Shown here in pieces: positions 6,890-13,043 of a stretch of DNA of 13,043 nucleotides; positions within the stretch are counted from its first letter, which is position 1; every line of letters starts with the position of its first letter. Both the position numbers and the translations under genes were made by a program. Origin of the DNA: an uncultured Acetatifactor sp. (GTDB lineage: Bacteria > Bacillota > Clostridia > Lachnospirales > Lachnospiraceae); the NCBI GenBank assembly GCA_910577185.1, contig CAJTLR010000043.1, forward strand, positions 1-13,043, given 5' to 3'. The notes under the pieces were generated by a model. The model searched no databases. It had not been told where the DNA came from and saw only the letters and a list, made by a program, of their open reading frames with translations.

Positions 6890-6893
6890 CTAT

Positions 6894-7110
6894 GCGCACG
6901 GGCGCATATGGAAAATTGATGCTGACGCAACATGCGCCCGGCGCGGCGAGTAGTGGAAAAAAGCATTCCCCTAGCCGATTGCGCACGGGCGCACATGGAA
7001 AATTGATGCTGACGCAACATGCGCCCGGCGCGGCGAGTAGTGGAAAAGAGCATTCCCCTAGCCGATTGCGCACTGGCGCACATGGAAAACTGATGCTGAC
7101 GCAATATGCG
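6894..7110. repeat. 87-bp tandem repeat, two full copies and one partial
   Basis: Copy 1 (6894-6980) and copy 2 (6981-7067) differ at only 2 of 87 bases. Copy 3 (7068-7110) matches over 43 bases with about 3 changes and then diverges. Each copy starts with a TGCGC-loop-GCGCA hairpin (loop ACGG or ACTG). In copies 1 and 2 a longer inverted repeat follows, GGGCGCA(T/C)AT paired with ACATGCGCCC, with further GCGC-rich pairing beyond. The array begins five bases after the fucI terminator and ends about 50 bases before the putative -10 of the next gene. It looks like an extragenic palindromic repeat. The unit length is a multiple of three and carries no stop in several frames on both strands, but no ribosome binding site or protein family supports translation. 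Confidence 0.9.
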
Positions 7111-7162
7111 TTCGCGCGCCACAAATGTCACTTGGGGACTACCCATCCCGGCGTTTTTAGTG

Positions 7163-7168
7163 TATAAT
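7163..7168 (+). promoter_or_regulatory. Putative -10 box for the ROK kinase gene
   Basis: A perfect TATAAT lies 48 bases before the kinase start codon, in a short unique stretch after the repeat array. The hexamer 17 bases upstream (TACCCA, 7140-7145) matches the -35 consensus poorly, so the promoter is weak, activator-dependent, or not used. Confidence 0.4.
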
Positions 7169-7216
7169 GGACATGAGTTGTTTTGAGTGCGGAACAAAAT
7201 GAAGGAGGGAACAGCA

Positions 7217-8089
7217 ATGTTAATTGGAGGAATCGAGGCCGGCGGCACAAAAATGGTCTGTGCCGTAGGGGATGAAAACGGAGTGATCAGGGACAGGGTT
7301 TCTTTTCCCACCAGACAGCCGAAAGAGACTTTTGCGGATATGATCGGTTATTATAAGCAGTGGGACATTGAGGCGCTGGGGGTAGGCTGTTTTGGACCGC
7401 TGGATTTAAACAGAAATTCGAAGACATACGGGCATATTACCAAGACACCCAAGGCCGGCTGGGAATACTGTGATGTAGTGGGAACATTGAAGAATGCCCT
7501 GAATGTGCCGGTGGGTTTTGACACGGACGTGAACGGCGCGGTGCTGGGCGAAGTAACCTGGGGAGCCGCCAAAGGGGCGGACAGCGCTATTTATGTGACG
7601 GTGGGCACCGGAGTGGGAGTGGGTGTCTATGTGAACGGAGGACTTCTGCACGGCCTGGTTCATCCGGAAGGCGGACATATTCTGCTGGAAAGGCATCCTG
7701 ACGATTCTTTCAAGGGAAAATGTCCCTTCCATGGAAACTGTATGGAGGGTCTGGCGTCGGGGCCGGCCATAGAAGAGCGCTGGGGCAAAAAGGGAATTGA
7801 GCTGACGGACAGGAAGGAAGTCTGGGAACTGGAGGCTTATTACATTGCCCAGGCCCTGATGGACTATATTGTGGCATATTCCCCCCAGAAGATTATCCTG
7901 TGGGGCGGGGTGATGCACCAGGAGAAGCTGTTCCCCATGGTGAGGAAGGAAGTGCAGCGCCTGCTGAACGGATATGTGGCGCACAGCATGATTCTGGAAT
8001 CCATAGATGACTATATCGTTCCTCCTGCGCTGGGAGAAGACCCGGGAATTATGGGCGCTATCAGGCTGGGGCTGGACGCGCTGGGGTAA
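7217..8089 (+). CDS. ROK-family fructokinase (GmuE/YdhR type)
   Basis: A 290-residue sugar kinase of the ROK family, expected to phosphorylate fructose to fructose-6-phosphate with ATP in the cytosol. The N-terminal ATP site is GIEAGGTK (5-12) and the second phosphate motif is VTVGTGVGVGV (127-137). D104 (FDTDVNGAVLGE) is in the place of the catalytic base. The structural zinc set of this subgroup is complete: H154 (EGGH) and C169, H172, C175 (GKCPFHGNC). EGLASGPAIEERWG (177-190) closely matches the B. subtilis YdhR/GmuE type. The ATG at 7217 was chosen for AAGGAGGG (7202-7209) seven bases upstream and for family alignment; an in-frame ATG at 7187 lacks such a site. manA follows 167 bases later, mirroring gmuE-gmuF. 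Mannose or another hexose remains a possible substrate. Confidence 0.92.
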   Translation: MLIGGIEAGGTKMVCAVGDENGVIRDRVSFPTRQPKETFADMIGYYKQWDIEALGVGCFGPLDLNRNSKTYGHITKTPKAGWEYCDVVGTLKNALNVPVGFDTDVNGAVLGEVTWGAAKGADSAIYVTVGTGVGVGVYVNGGLLHGLVHPEGGHILLERHPDDSFKGKCPFHGNCMEGLASGPAIEERWGKKGIELTDRKEVWELEAYYIAQALMDYIVAYSPQKIILWGGVMHQEKLFPMVRKEVQRLLNGYVAHSMILESIDDYIVPPALGEDPGIMGAIRLGLDALG

Positions 8090-8121
8090 AGCGGAAAGTG
8101 TAAAGGAACCGGTTGCGGGGA

Positions 8122-8170
8122 GCGCTTGGCGAATCCTGTAATCGCCGGACGGCGCTAAGCGCGCGTTTTT
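8122..8170 (+). terminator. Terminator-like hairpin between the kinase gene and manA
   Basis: GCGCTTGGCG (8122-8131) pairs with CGCTAAGCGC (8153-8162) over 10 bp including one G-T wobble. Five T (8166-8170) follow after three bases. The loop can form its own hairpin, CGCC-GGAC-GGCG (8143-8154), which competes with the base of the larger stem. It may end the kinase transcript or allow partial read-through into manA. Confidence 0.6.
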
Positions 8171-8256
8171 ATCAGGCCGGCAGTGAGACATGGGAAAGTG
8201 GCCGGAAAGGCCCGGACCCGCCGGCAGAAATCATAATTTGCGGAGGAAGGAAAGCA

Positions 8257-9219
8257 ATGCAGGAAAAAAAGGAACTGATTTTTTTAGATCCCGTATGTAT
8301 GCACAATATCTGGGGTGGCAGGAAATTAAGGGAAGAATTCGGCTATCCCGTGGAAGGAAATGACATCGGGGAATGCTGGGGAATTTCCGCCCATCCGGAA
8401 GGAGACGGGGTGGTACGGGACGGAATCTGGCAGGGGAAAAAGCTGTCCGAGATATGGGAAGGGCATCCGGAGGTATTCGGAAACCTGCAGTATGACAGAT
8501 ATCCCCTGCTGACCAAAATCATCGATGCCCAGGACGACCTGAGTATACAGGTTCATCCGGATGACGCTTATGCCAGGGAAAAAGAAAACGGGAGCCTGGG
8601 TAAAACCGAGTGCTGGTACATTATGGACTGCAGGGAGAACGCAACCCTTGTGATCGGCCACAATGCCGGGTCGGAAGCGGAATTAAAGGAAATGGTCTCG
8701 GAGGGAAAATGGCAGGAACTGATCCGTGAGATTCCCATTCAGAAAGGGGATTTTATCCAGATTGACCCGGGAACCGTACATGCCATCAAGGCAGATACCC
8801 TGATTCTGGAGACACAGCAGAACAGCGCCATTACGTACAGGCTTTATGATTACGGGCGCCTGCAGAACGGAAAGAGCCGTGAGCTTCACATTGACAAGAG
8901 CCTGGATGTGATCACGGTACCCGCCAGGAACCCGGAGGAGTGTGTAAAGTCCGTCAACGGGCTGCCGGAAAACACATTGAACCAGCTTTATTCTTGTGAG
9001 AAATACAGTATATTTAAGATAGATGTAAACGGAAAGGCGTCATTTGAGCAGAAATATCCTTTTCTGGCGGCATCCGTGCTGGAAGGAGAAGGCAATGTGG
9101 CAGGAAGACAGGTGCACAAGGGCGATCACTTCATCATTCCCTGCGGATATGGGACGGTGGAGATGAGCGGCGGCATGAGTCTGATTTTGTCCACGGTAGA
9201 TTCCCGGGGAGCCTGTTAA
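8257..9219 (+). CDS. manA: Mannose-6-phosphate isomerase, type I, zinc-dependent
   Basis: A 320-residue cupin-fold enzyme interconverting mannose-6-phosphate and fructose-6-phosphate, linking mannose use and GDP-mannose synthesis to glycolysis. The zinc ligands are visible as Q98 and H100 (SIQVHPDD), E118 (KTECWY) and H175 (GTVHAIKAD). The active-site arginine stretch is YRLYDYGR (194-201). Length and layout match the short Firmicutes form (B. subtilis ManA, Pmi and GmuF). The ATG at 8257 is supported by GGAGGAAGG (8242-8250); the open frame extends upstream to 8113 but is not protein-like there. It stands directly after the ROK fructokinase, so the pair would feed fructose and mannose into one pool. 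A hairpin lies on each side, so it may be transcribed by read-through or from an unseen promoter. Confidence 0.96.
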   Translation: MQEKKELIFLDPVCMHNIWGGRKLREEFGYPVEGNDIGECWGISAHPEGDGVVRDGIWQGKKLSEIWEGHPEVFGNLQYDRYPLLTKIIDAQDDLSIQVHPDDAYAREKENGSLGKTECWYIMDCRENATLVIGHNAGSEAELKEMVSEGKWQELIREIPIQKGDFIQIDPGTVHAIKADTLILETQQNSAITYRLYDYGRLQNGKSRELHIDKSLDVITVPARNPEECVKSVNGLPENTLNQLYSCEKYSIFKIDVNGKASFEQKYPFLAASVLEGEGNVAGRQVHKGDHFIIPCGYGTVEMSGGMSLILSTVDSRGAC

Positions 9220-9295
9220 AGGACGGAAGAAGTGAGAAGGAAATCTCCGTGAAGTAAATGGAAAAGTGACAGGAGTAAGCGTAAAATGTGACGGA

Positions 9296-9327
9296 AAACC
9301 GGCTGTCTGACAGGGGACAGCCGGTTT
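9296..9327 (+). terminator. Strong hairpin after manA
   Basis: A perfect 12-bp stem, AAACCGGCTGTC (9296-9307) / GACAGCCGGTTT (9316-9327), with an 8-nt loop. The downstream T tract is short (TTTATAA), so termination may be imperfect and the following oxidoreductase gene could be reached by read-through. No convincing promoter was seen between this hairpin and 9412. Confidence 0.75.
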
Positions 9328-9411
9328 ATAAGTGCACAGCCCCGTGCAGAGGATATGCCGCCAGGCGACGCAGGGGGCGCAATCGATTCTCGTCTGAGGA
9401 AAGGAGCAGGA

Positions 9412-10380
9412 ATGGGTACATTTCGCTATGCAATACTGGGAGCCGCTAAAATAGGGGCAAAGTTCTGTCAGGCAGTGTCCCTGGCACATGACTGTGAGGT
9501 CTGCGCGGTGGCAAGCAAGAGTCTGGAGAGGGCGGAGGAGTTCGCACGGAAAAACGGTGTCAGTCATTATTACGGAAGTTACGAGGAGATGCTCCGGGAG
9601 GAAAAGCCGGACTGCGCCTATATCGCAGTGACGCCCCATGACCATTACCGGCTGGCAGTGATGTGTGTGGAAATGGGGATTCCGGTGCTGTGTGAAAAGG
9701 CAATGTTTCAGGATAGCGCGGAAGCGGAAAGCCTGTATGCCGCGGCAAAGGAAAAGAATGTCTTTGTCATGGAGGCTATGTGGAGCCGTTTTCTGCCTCC
9801 GGTGAAACAGGTAAAATCCTGGGTGGAAGAAGGAAGGATCGGAATTCCCCAGATTGCCCGGATGGCCATCGGATTCCGGGCGCCGGAAGGCGCGGAGAAC
9901 CGTTATTTTAATCCCCGGCTGGGGGGCGGGGCAGCAAAAGACATTACGGTCTATGCCTACGAGATCACAACCTTCATCCTGAATCAGGAGATCCGGAACA
10001 TGGCGGTTTCCGCATCCTGGGGGGAGACGGGAGTTGACACAAACAATCACATTTCCATAGACTTTACGGATACCCTGGCCGACCTGGCCACCAGTTTTGT
10101 GACAAATATGGAGGACCGGCTGGAATTGTATGGAAAAGAAGGCAGGATTATTCTGCCGGGGCCGCATCATTCTTCGGAATGCTTCCTGTATGACAATGGA
10201 GGAAATCTGGTGGAGCACTTCGTGGATACGGAAACGAAAAACGGTTTTGTCTATGAGATTGAGGAGGCTGTCCGCTGTATCAGGGAGGGGAAACTGGAGA
10301 GTCCGGTGATTCCCTGGAAGGATACCCTGGACTGCGCCAGACTGTTTGACAGGATTGCCGCCACAAAGGAACAGGGCTGA
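9412..10380 (+). CDS. Gfo/Idh/MocA-family oxidoreductase
   Basis: A 322-residue NAD(P)-dependent oxidoreductase with an N-terminal Rossmann domain (about 4-120) and a C-terminal alpha/beta domain. Nucleotide binding is at AILGAAKIGAKF (7-18). The usual EKP motif reads EKA here (E95-K96-A97), keeping the lysine. EAMWSRFLPP (121-130) is typical of the subgroup that includes trans-1,2-dihydrobenzene-1,2-diol dehydrogenase and similar sugar dehydrogenases. GGGAAKDITVY (171-181) occupies the place where relatives commonly have GGGALxDxGxY, so a conserved glycine is replaced by threonine. The ATG at 9412 was chosen for AAAGGAGC (9400-9407) and the position of the Rossmann fold. The substrate is unknown; the neighbouring kinase and isomerase suggest a carbohydrate. 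It appears not to be part of the leu unit, which has its own promoter. Confidence 0.92.
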   Translation: MGTFRYAILGAAKIGAKFCQAVSLAHDCEVCAVASKSLERAEEFARKNGVSHYYGSYEEMLREEKPDCAYIAVTPHDHYRLAVMCVEMGIPVLCEKAMFQDSAEAESLYAAAKEKNVFVMEAMWSRFLPPVKQVKSWVEEGRIGIPQIARMAIGFRAPEGAENRYFNPRLGGGAAKDITVYAYEITTFILNQEIRNMAVSASWGETGVDTNNHISIDFTDTLADLATSFVTNMEDRLELYGKEGRIILPGPHHSSECFLYDNGGNLVEHFVDTETKNGFVYEIEEAVRCIREGKLESPVIPWKDTLDCARLFDRIAATKEQG

Positions 10381-10389
10381 TTTTCATAT

Positions 10390-10418
10390 TTGATCATTTC
10401 GGGCGGCTGTGCTATGAT
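10390..10418 (+). promoter_or_regulatory. Promoter of leuC
   Basis: TTGATC (10390-10395) and TATGAT (10413-10418) are 17 bases apart, with TGC immediately before the -10 (extended -10). Transcription would start near 10425, about 33 bases before leuC, leaving no room for a T-box. Spacing and -10 are identical to the ilvN promoter, and part of the spacer (TTTC, then GG) is shared at the same positions. Confidence 0.7.
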
Positions 10419-10457
10419 GTAGTTTATATATTTTAGGGAAAAGGATGGTTGAAGCAT

Positions 10458-11726
10458 ATGGGAATGACAATGACACAGAAGATTCTCGCCGCGGCTGCGG
10501 GACTGGAAAAAGTGGAAGCCGGACAGCTGATTGAGGCTGATCTTGACCTGGTGCTTGGCAATGATATCACAAGCCCGGTGGCCATAAAAGAGATGGAAAA
10601 GATTCAGGCAGAGGGGGTATTTGACAAGGATAAGATCGCCCTGGTGCCGGATCATTTCGTACCCAACAAAGATATAAAATCTGCGGAACATTGTAAGTGT
10701 GTCCGTGAATTTGCACGGAAAAATGAGATTACCAATTATTTTGAAGTGGGAGAGATGGGGATCGAGCACGCGCTGCTTCCGGAGAAAGGCCTTACCGTGG
10801 CCGGGGACGTGATTATCGGCGCGGACTCCCATACCTGCACCTATGGCGCGCTGGGGGCATTTTCCACGGGTGTGGGAAGCACGGACATGGCCGCCGGCAT
10901 GGCTACGGGAAAGGCGTGGTTCAAAGTGCCCGCCGCCATTAAATTTATACTCACGGGAAAGCCTGCAAAATGGGTCAGCGGCAAGGATGTGATTTTACAT
11001 ATTATCGGAATGATCGGCGTGGACGGAGCCCTGTACAAATCCATGGAATTTGTGGGAGATGGCATTGGGAATCTTTCCATGGATGACCGTTTTACCATTG
11101 CCAACATGGCTATCGAAGCCGGCGGAAAGAACGGTATTTTTCCCGTGGACGAAGCGGTGGAGAAATATATAAAAGAACATTCCTCCAAAAGCTACAGGAT
11201 CTACGAGGCGGATGAGGACGCGGTATATGATGCGGAGTACACCATCGACTTAAGCGCCCTGCGCCCTACGGTGGCATTTCCGCATTTGCCCGAGAATACC
11301 CATACCATTGATGAGATACGGCAGATGGAGCCCATCACCGTGGACCAGGTGGTCATCGGATCCTGCACCAACGGGCGCCTGGATGATCTGAGGACTGCCG
11401 CCCAAGTCCTGAAGGGCAGGCATGTGGCAAAGGGAATGCGCTGTATCGTGATTCCGGCTACCCAGGCCATTTATATGCAGGCCATGGAAGAGGGACTGTT
11501 GAAGACTTTCATTGAGGCGGGCGCCGTTGTCAGCACGCCCACCTGCGGACCCTGCCTGGGAGGTTATATGGGGATTCTGGCAGAGGGAGAACGCTGTGTA
11601 TCCACCACAAACCGCAATTTTGTGGGACGTATGGGGCATGTGAGTTCCGAAATTTACCTGGCAAGTCCGGCAGTGGCAGCAGCCAGTGCGGTTGCGGGTG
11701 TGATTGCCGCCCCGGATACGCTGTAA
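10458..11726 (+). CDS. leuC: 3-isopropylmalate dehydratase, large subunit
   Basis: A 422-residue aconitase-family subunit that, with LeuD, isomerises 2-isopropylmalate to 3-isopropylmalate in leucine synthesis, using a [4Fe-4S] cluster. The cluster cysteines are C303 (GSCTNGR), C363 and C366 (TPTCGPCLGG). GADSHTCTYGALGAFSTGVGS (121-141) and NRNFVGRMGH (385-394) are family signatures. Its length fits the shorter archaeal/clostridial form rather than the longer E. coli type. That subfamily also includes homoaconitase and 2,3-dimethylmalate dehydratase, but the neighbouring leuD and nearby ilv genes favour leucine synthesis. The ATG at 10458 (MGMTMTQK) is chosen because AAGGATGG (10441-10448) is nine bases upstream and relatives begin with this sequence; TTG 10449 and ATG 10464 are alternatives. 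Confidence 0.96.
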   Translation: MGMTMTQKILAAAAGLEKVEAGQLIEADLDLVLGNDITSPVAIKEMEKIQAEGVFDKDKIALVPDHFVPNKDIKSAEHCKCVREFARKNEITNYFEVGEMGIEHALLPEKGLTVAGDVIIGADSHTCTYGALGAFSTGVGSTDMAAGMATGKAWFKVPAAIKFILTGKPAKWVSGKDVILHIIGMIGVDGALYKSMEFVGDGIGNLSMDDRFTIANMAIEAGGKNGIFPVDEAVEKYIKEHSSKSYRIYEADEDAVYDAEYTIDLSALRPTVAFPHLPENTHTIDEIRQMEPITVDQVVIGSCTNGRLDDLRTAAQVLKGRHVAKGMRCIVIPATQAIYMQAMEEGLLKTFIEAGAVVSTPTCGPCLGGYMGILAEGERCVSTTNRNFVGRMGHVSSEIYLASPAVAAASAVAGVIAAPDTL

Positions 11727-11897
11727 TTTCCGGCGAAGGCACGGGCACCGGGGCCCGAAAACGGTGCAAAGGGGCGGTGTGAAAATAAGCAGTGAGAAAA
11801 CAGGCAGTAAAAAATGGAAGGAGGAGAATTCCCGGGGCGTTTTGACGCAATACCGTAAAAACGGTATTTCCGTAAGGGGCGCCGGGAAAAAGGGAAA
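11727..11897 (+). other. Structured leuC-leuD spacer with an orphan Shine-Dalgarno
   Basis: This 171-base gap is unusually long for two subunits of one enzyme. It holds AAGGAGGAG (11818-11826), a very strong ribosome binding site with no start codon within 5-12 bases. After it comes a possible multi-helix junction: outer CCCGG (11831-11835) / CCGGG (11882-11886), GCGT-TTTG-ACGC (11837-11848), and the 8-bp hairpin AATACCGT-AAAA-ACGGTATT (11849-11868). leuD itself has only GGG three bases before its ATG. Seen: the elements. Inferred: a structure that presents or hides ribosome access to leuD, or an attenuator setting subunit ratio. Confidence 0.45.
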
Positions 11898-12383
11898 ATG
11901 AACGCAAAAGGAACAGTGTTTAAATATGGCGATAATGTGGATACGGATGTGATTATTCCCGCAAGATACCTGAATACTTCGGATCCTGCGGAACTGGCGC
12001 TTCACTGTATGGAAGACATTGACAGTGAATTTATCAAAAAGGTGCGCAAGGGCGATATCATTGTGGCAGAGAAAAACTTCGGCTGCGGTTCCTCCAGGGA
12101 GCATGCACCCATTGCCATCAAGGCGGCAGGTGTCAGCTGCGTGATCGCGGAGACTTTCGCAAGAATTTTTTATAGGAATGCCATCAATATCGGACTGCCC
12201 ATCATTGAGTGCCCGGAAGCGGCCAGGGGAATCGGGGCAGGAGATGAGGTGGAAGTGGACTTTGACTCCGGCGTGATCAGGAATGTAACCCGGGGAACAA
12301 GCTTTCAGGGACAGGCTTTTCCGGAGTTTATGCAGAGAATTATCGCATCCGAAGGCCTGATTAATTACATTAACCGCAAATAA
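11898..12383 (+). CDS. leuD: 3-isopropylmalate dehydratase, small subunit
   Basis: A 161-residue small subunit that forms the swivelling domain of the LeuCD dehydratase. The signatures are GDNVDTDVIIPARYL (11-25) and the substrate-binding loop NFGCGSSREHAP (60-71), followed by IAETFARIFYRNAINIGLP, all intact. The length is typical of the clostridial/archaeal small subunit that pairs with the short LeuC. The ATG at 11898 fits family alignment, but its ribosome binding site is weak (AAAAGGGAAA). The stop of another short frame overlaps this ATG as ATGA (TGA at 11899-11901). Presumably cotranscribed with leuC. leuA and leuB are not in the window. Confidence 0.96.
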   Translation: MNAKGTVFKYGDNVDTDVIIPARYLNTSDPAELALHCMEDIDSEFIKKVRKGDIIVAEKNFGCGSSREHAPIAIKAAGVSCVIAETFARIFYRNAINIGLPIIECPEAARGIGAGDEVEVDFDSGVIRNVTRGTSFQGQAFPEFMQRIIASEGLINYINRK

Positions 12384-12440
12384 GCAAAAGCAGCAAACTC
12401 CCGGCGGGGCTGCGGGTGGGGAAAGCATACGATAGGTGTT

Positions 12441-13043
12441 ATGGTGGAAAAGCAATCTTCTAAAAAATATGAAATAGACATGTGCAATGGTCCCCTTCTG
12501 GGGAAAATTCTGGTATTTTATGTACCGCTGATGCTGTCGGGAATCCTGCAGCTTTTGTTCAATGCGGCAGACATTGTGGTGGTGGGCCGTTTTGCCGGAA
12601 ACGAGGCCCTGGCGGCGGTGGGTTCCACCGGCTCCCTGACAAACCTGATTGTCAATCTCTTTATCGGCCTGTCCGTAGGTGCAAATGTGCTTGTGGCCAG
12701 ATTCTACGGGGCCGGCCAGGAAGGGGAACTGAAGGAGATGGTGCAGACCGCCGTTGCCACTGCCGTGGCGGGAGGCGTCATCCTGGTTTTCCTGGGATTC
12801 TTTGTCTCCGGGCCGGCGCTGAGGCTCATGGGCACCCCGGATGACGTGATTTCCCATTCCGTTCTGTATATGCGGATTTATTTCTGCGGAATGCCGTTTA
12901 TGATGGTATACAATTTCGGAAGCGCCGTCCTGCGGGCGGTGGGGGATACCAGAAGGCCTCTTTACTATCTTCTGGCTGCAGGTGTGGTCAATGTGCTGCT
13001 GAACTTGTTTTTTGTGATTACGCTTTCCATGGGTGTGGCGGGG
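12441..13043 (+). CDS. MATE-family multidrug/sodium antiporter, N-terminal part (cut by window edge)
   Basis: An open frame of 201 codons runs from the ATG at 12441 to the last base without a stop, so roughly the first 45% of a protein of about 450 residues is present. MATE exporters are inner-membrane proteins that expel cationic drugs or other small molecules using a Na+ or H+ gradient. Visible features: a short charged N-terminus, hydrophobic segments near 22-45, 60-85, 103-125, 145-167 and 175-200, the family stretch LFNAADIVVVGRFAG (39-53), ANVLVARFYGAG (81-92) and the conserved LRAVGDTRRPL (164-174). The ribosome site is poor (AGGTG two bases before the ATG); the ATG at 12480 is an alternative. 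It follows leuD after 57 bases with no clear terminator, so read-through from leuCD is possible. Substrate unknown. Confidence 0.93.
   Translation, partial: MVEKQSSKKYEIDMCNGPLLGKILVFYVPLMLSGILQLLFNAADIVVVGRFAGNEALAAVGSTGSLTNLIVNLFIGLSVGANVLVARFYGAGQEGELKEMVQTAVATAVAGGVILVFLGFFVSGPALRLMGTPDDVISHSVLYMRIYFCGMPFMMVYNFGSAVLRAVGDTRRPLYYLLAAGVVNVLLNLFFVITLSMGVAG

Noticed and set aside
6894..7110. CRISPR array
   Set aside because: The 87-bp units are directly adjacent with no unique spacers, and no cas gene is present.
12482..12844. Forward open frame of 120 codons near the right edge
   Set aside because: It lies in a different frame inside the MATE transporter gene, whose translation shows clear family motifs and runs to the window edge.
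11250..12857. Long antisense open frame across leuC, leuD and the MATE gene
   Set aside because: It crosses three well-supported genes and intergenic DNA, and its product has no recognisable domain.

Overview
The window looks like chromosomal DNA of a gut-type member of the Clostridia, most likely Lachnospiraceae. This is inferred from the Firmicutes-style ribosome binding sites, sigma-A-like promoters, moderate GC content, the archaeal/clostridial form of LeuC, the short class I ketol-acid reductoisomerase, and the MATE, ROK and SSF protein types. No phage, transposase, tRNA, rRNA or CRISPR array was found. Ten coding sequences are supported; the last runs off the right edge.

Left part (1-3043, + strand): a membrane-anchored metallophosphoesterase preceded by nested inverted repeats, then ilvN and ilvC as a probable two-gene operon with a near-consensus promoter and a strong terminator. 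The acetolactate synthase large subunit is not in the window. Middle part (3076-7217): a Na+/solute symporter gene on the minus strand diverges from the L-fucose isomerase gene fucI. The 433-base gap between them holds back-to-back promoters and a tandemly duplicated leader. In its two copies a 14-nt loop is conserved while the closing stem has changed on both sides and still pairs. This is the best candidate in the window for an undescribed regulatory RNA. fucI ends at a hairpin terminator, followed by an 87-bp tandem repeat (two full copies and one partial).

Right part (7217-13043, + strand): a ROK-family fructokinase and a type I mannose-6-phosphate isomerase sit in series, the same pairing as gmuE-gmuF in Bacillus subtilis, and would interconvert fructose, fructose-6-phosphate and mannose-6-phosphate. 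A terminator-like hairpin lies between them. Next come an oxidoreductase of the Gfo/Idh/MocA family, leuC and leuD (3-isopropylmalate dehydratase, separated by an unusual structured spacer), and the first 201 codons of a MATE-type multidrug exporter.

Two themes dominate: branched-chain amino acid synthesis (ilvN, ilvC, leuC, leuD) and entry of sugars into central metabolism (fucI, ROK kinase, manA, possibly the symporter). The promoters of ilvN and leuC have the same geometry and share part of their spacer, which may point to a common regulator. Neither leader is long enough to hold a T-box.
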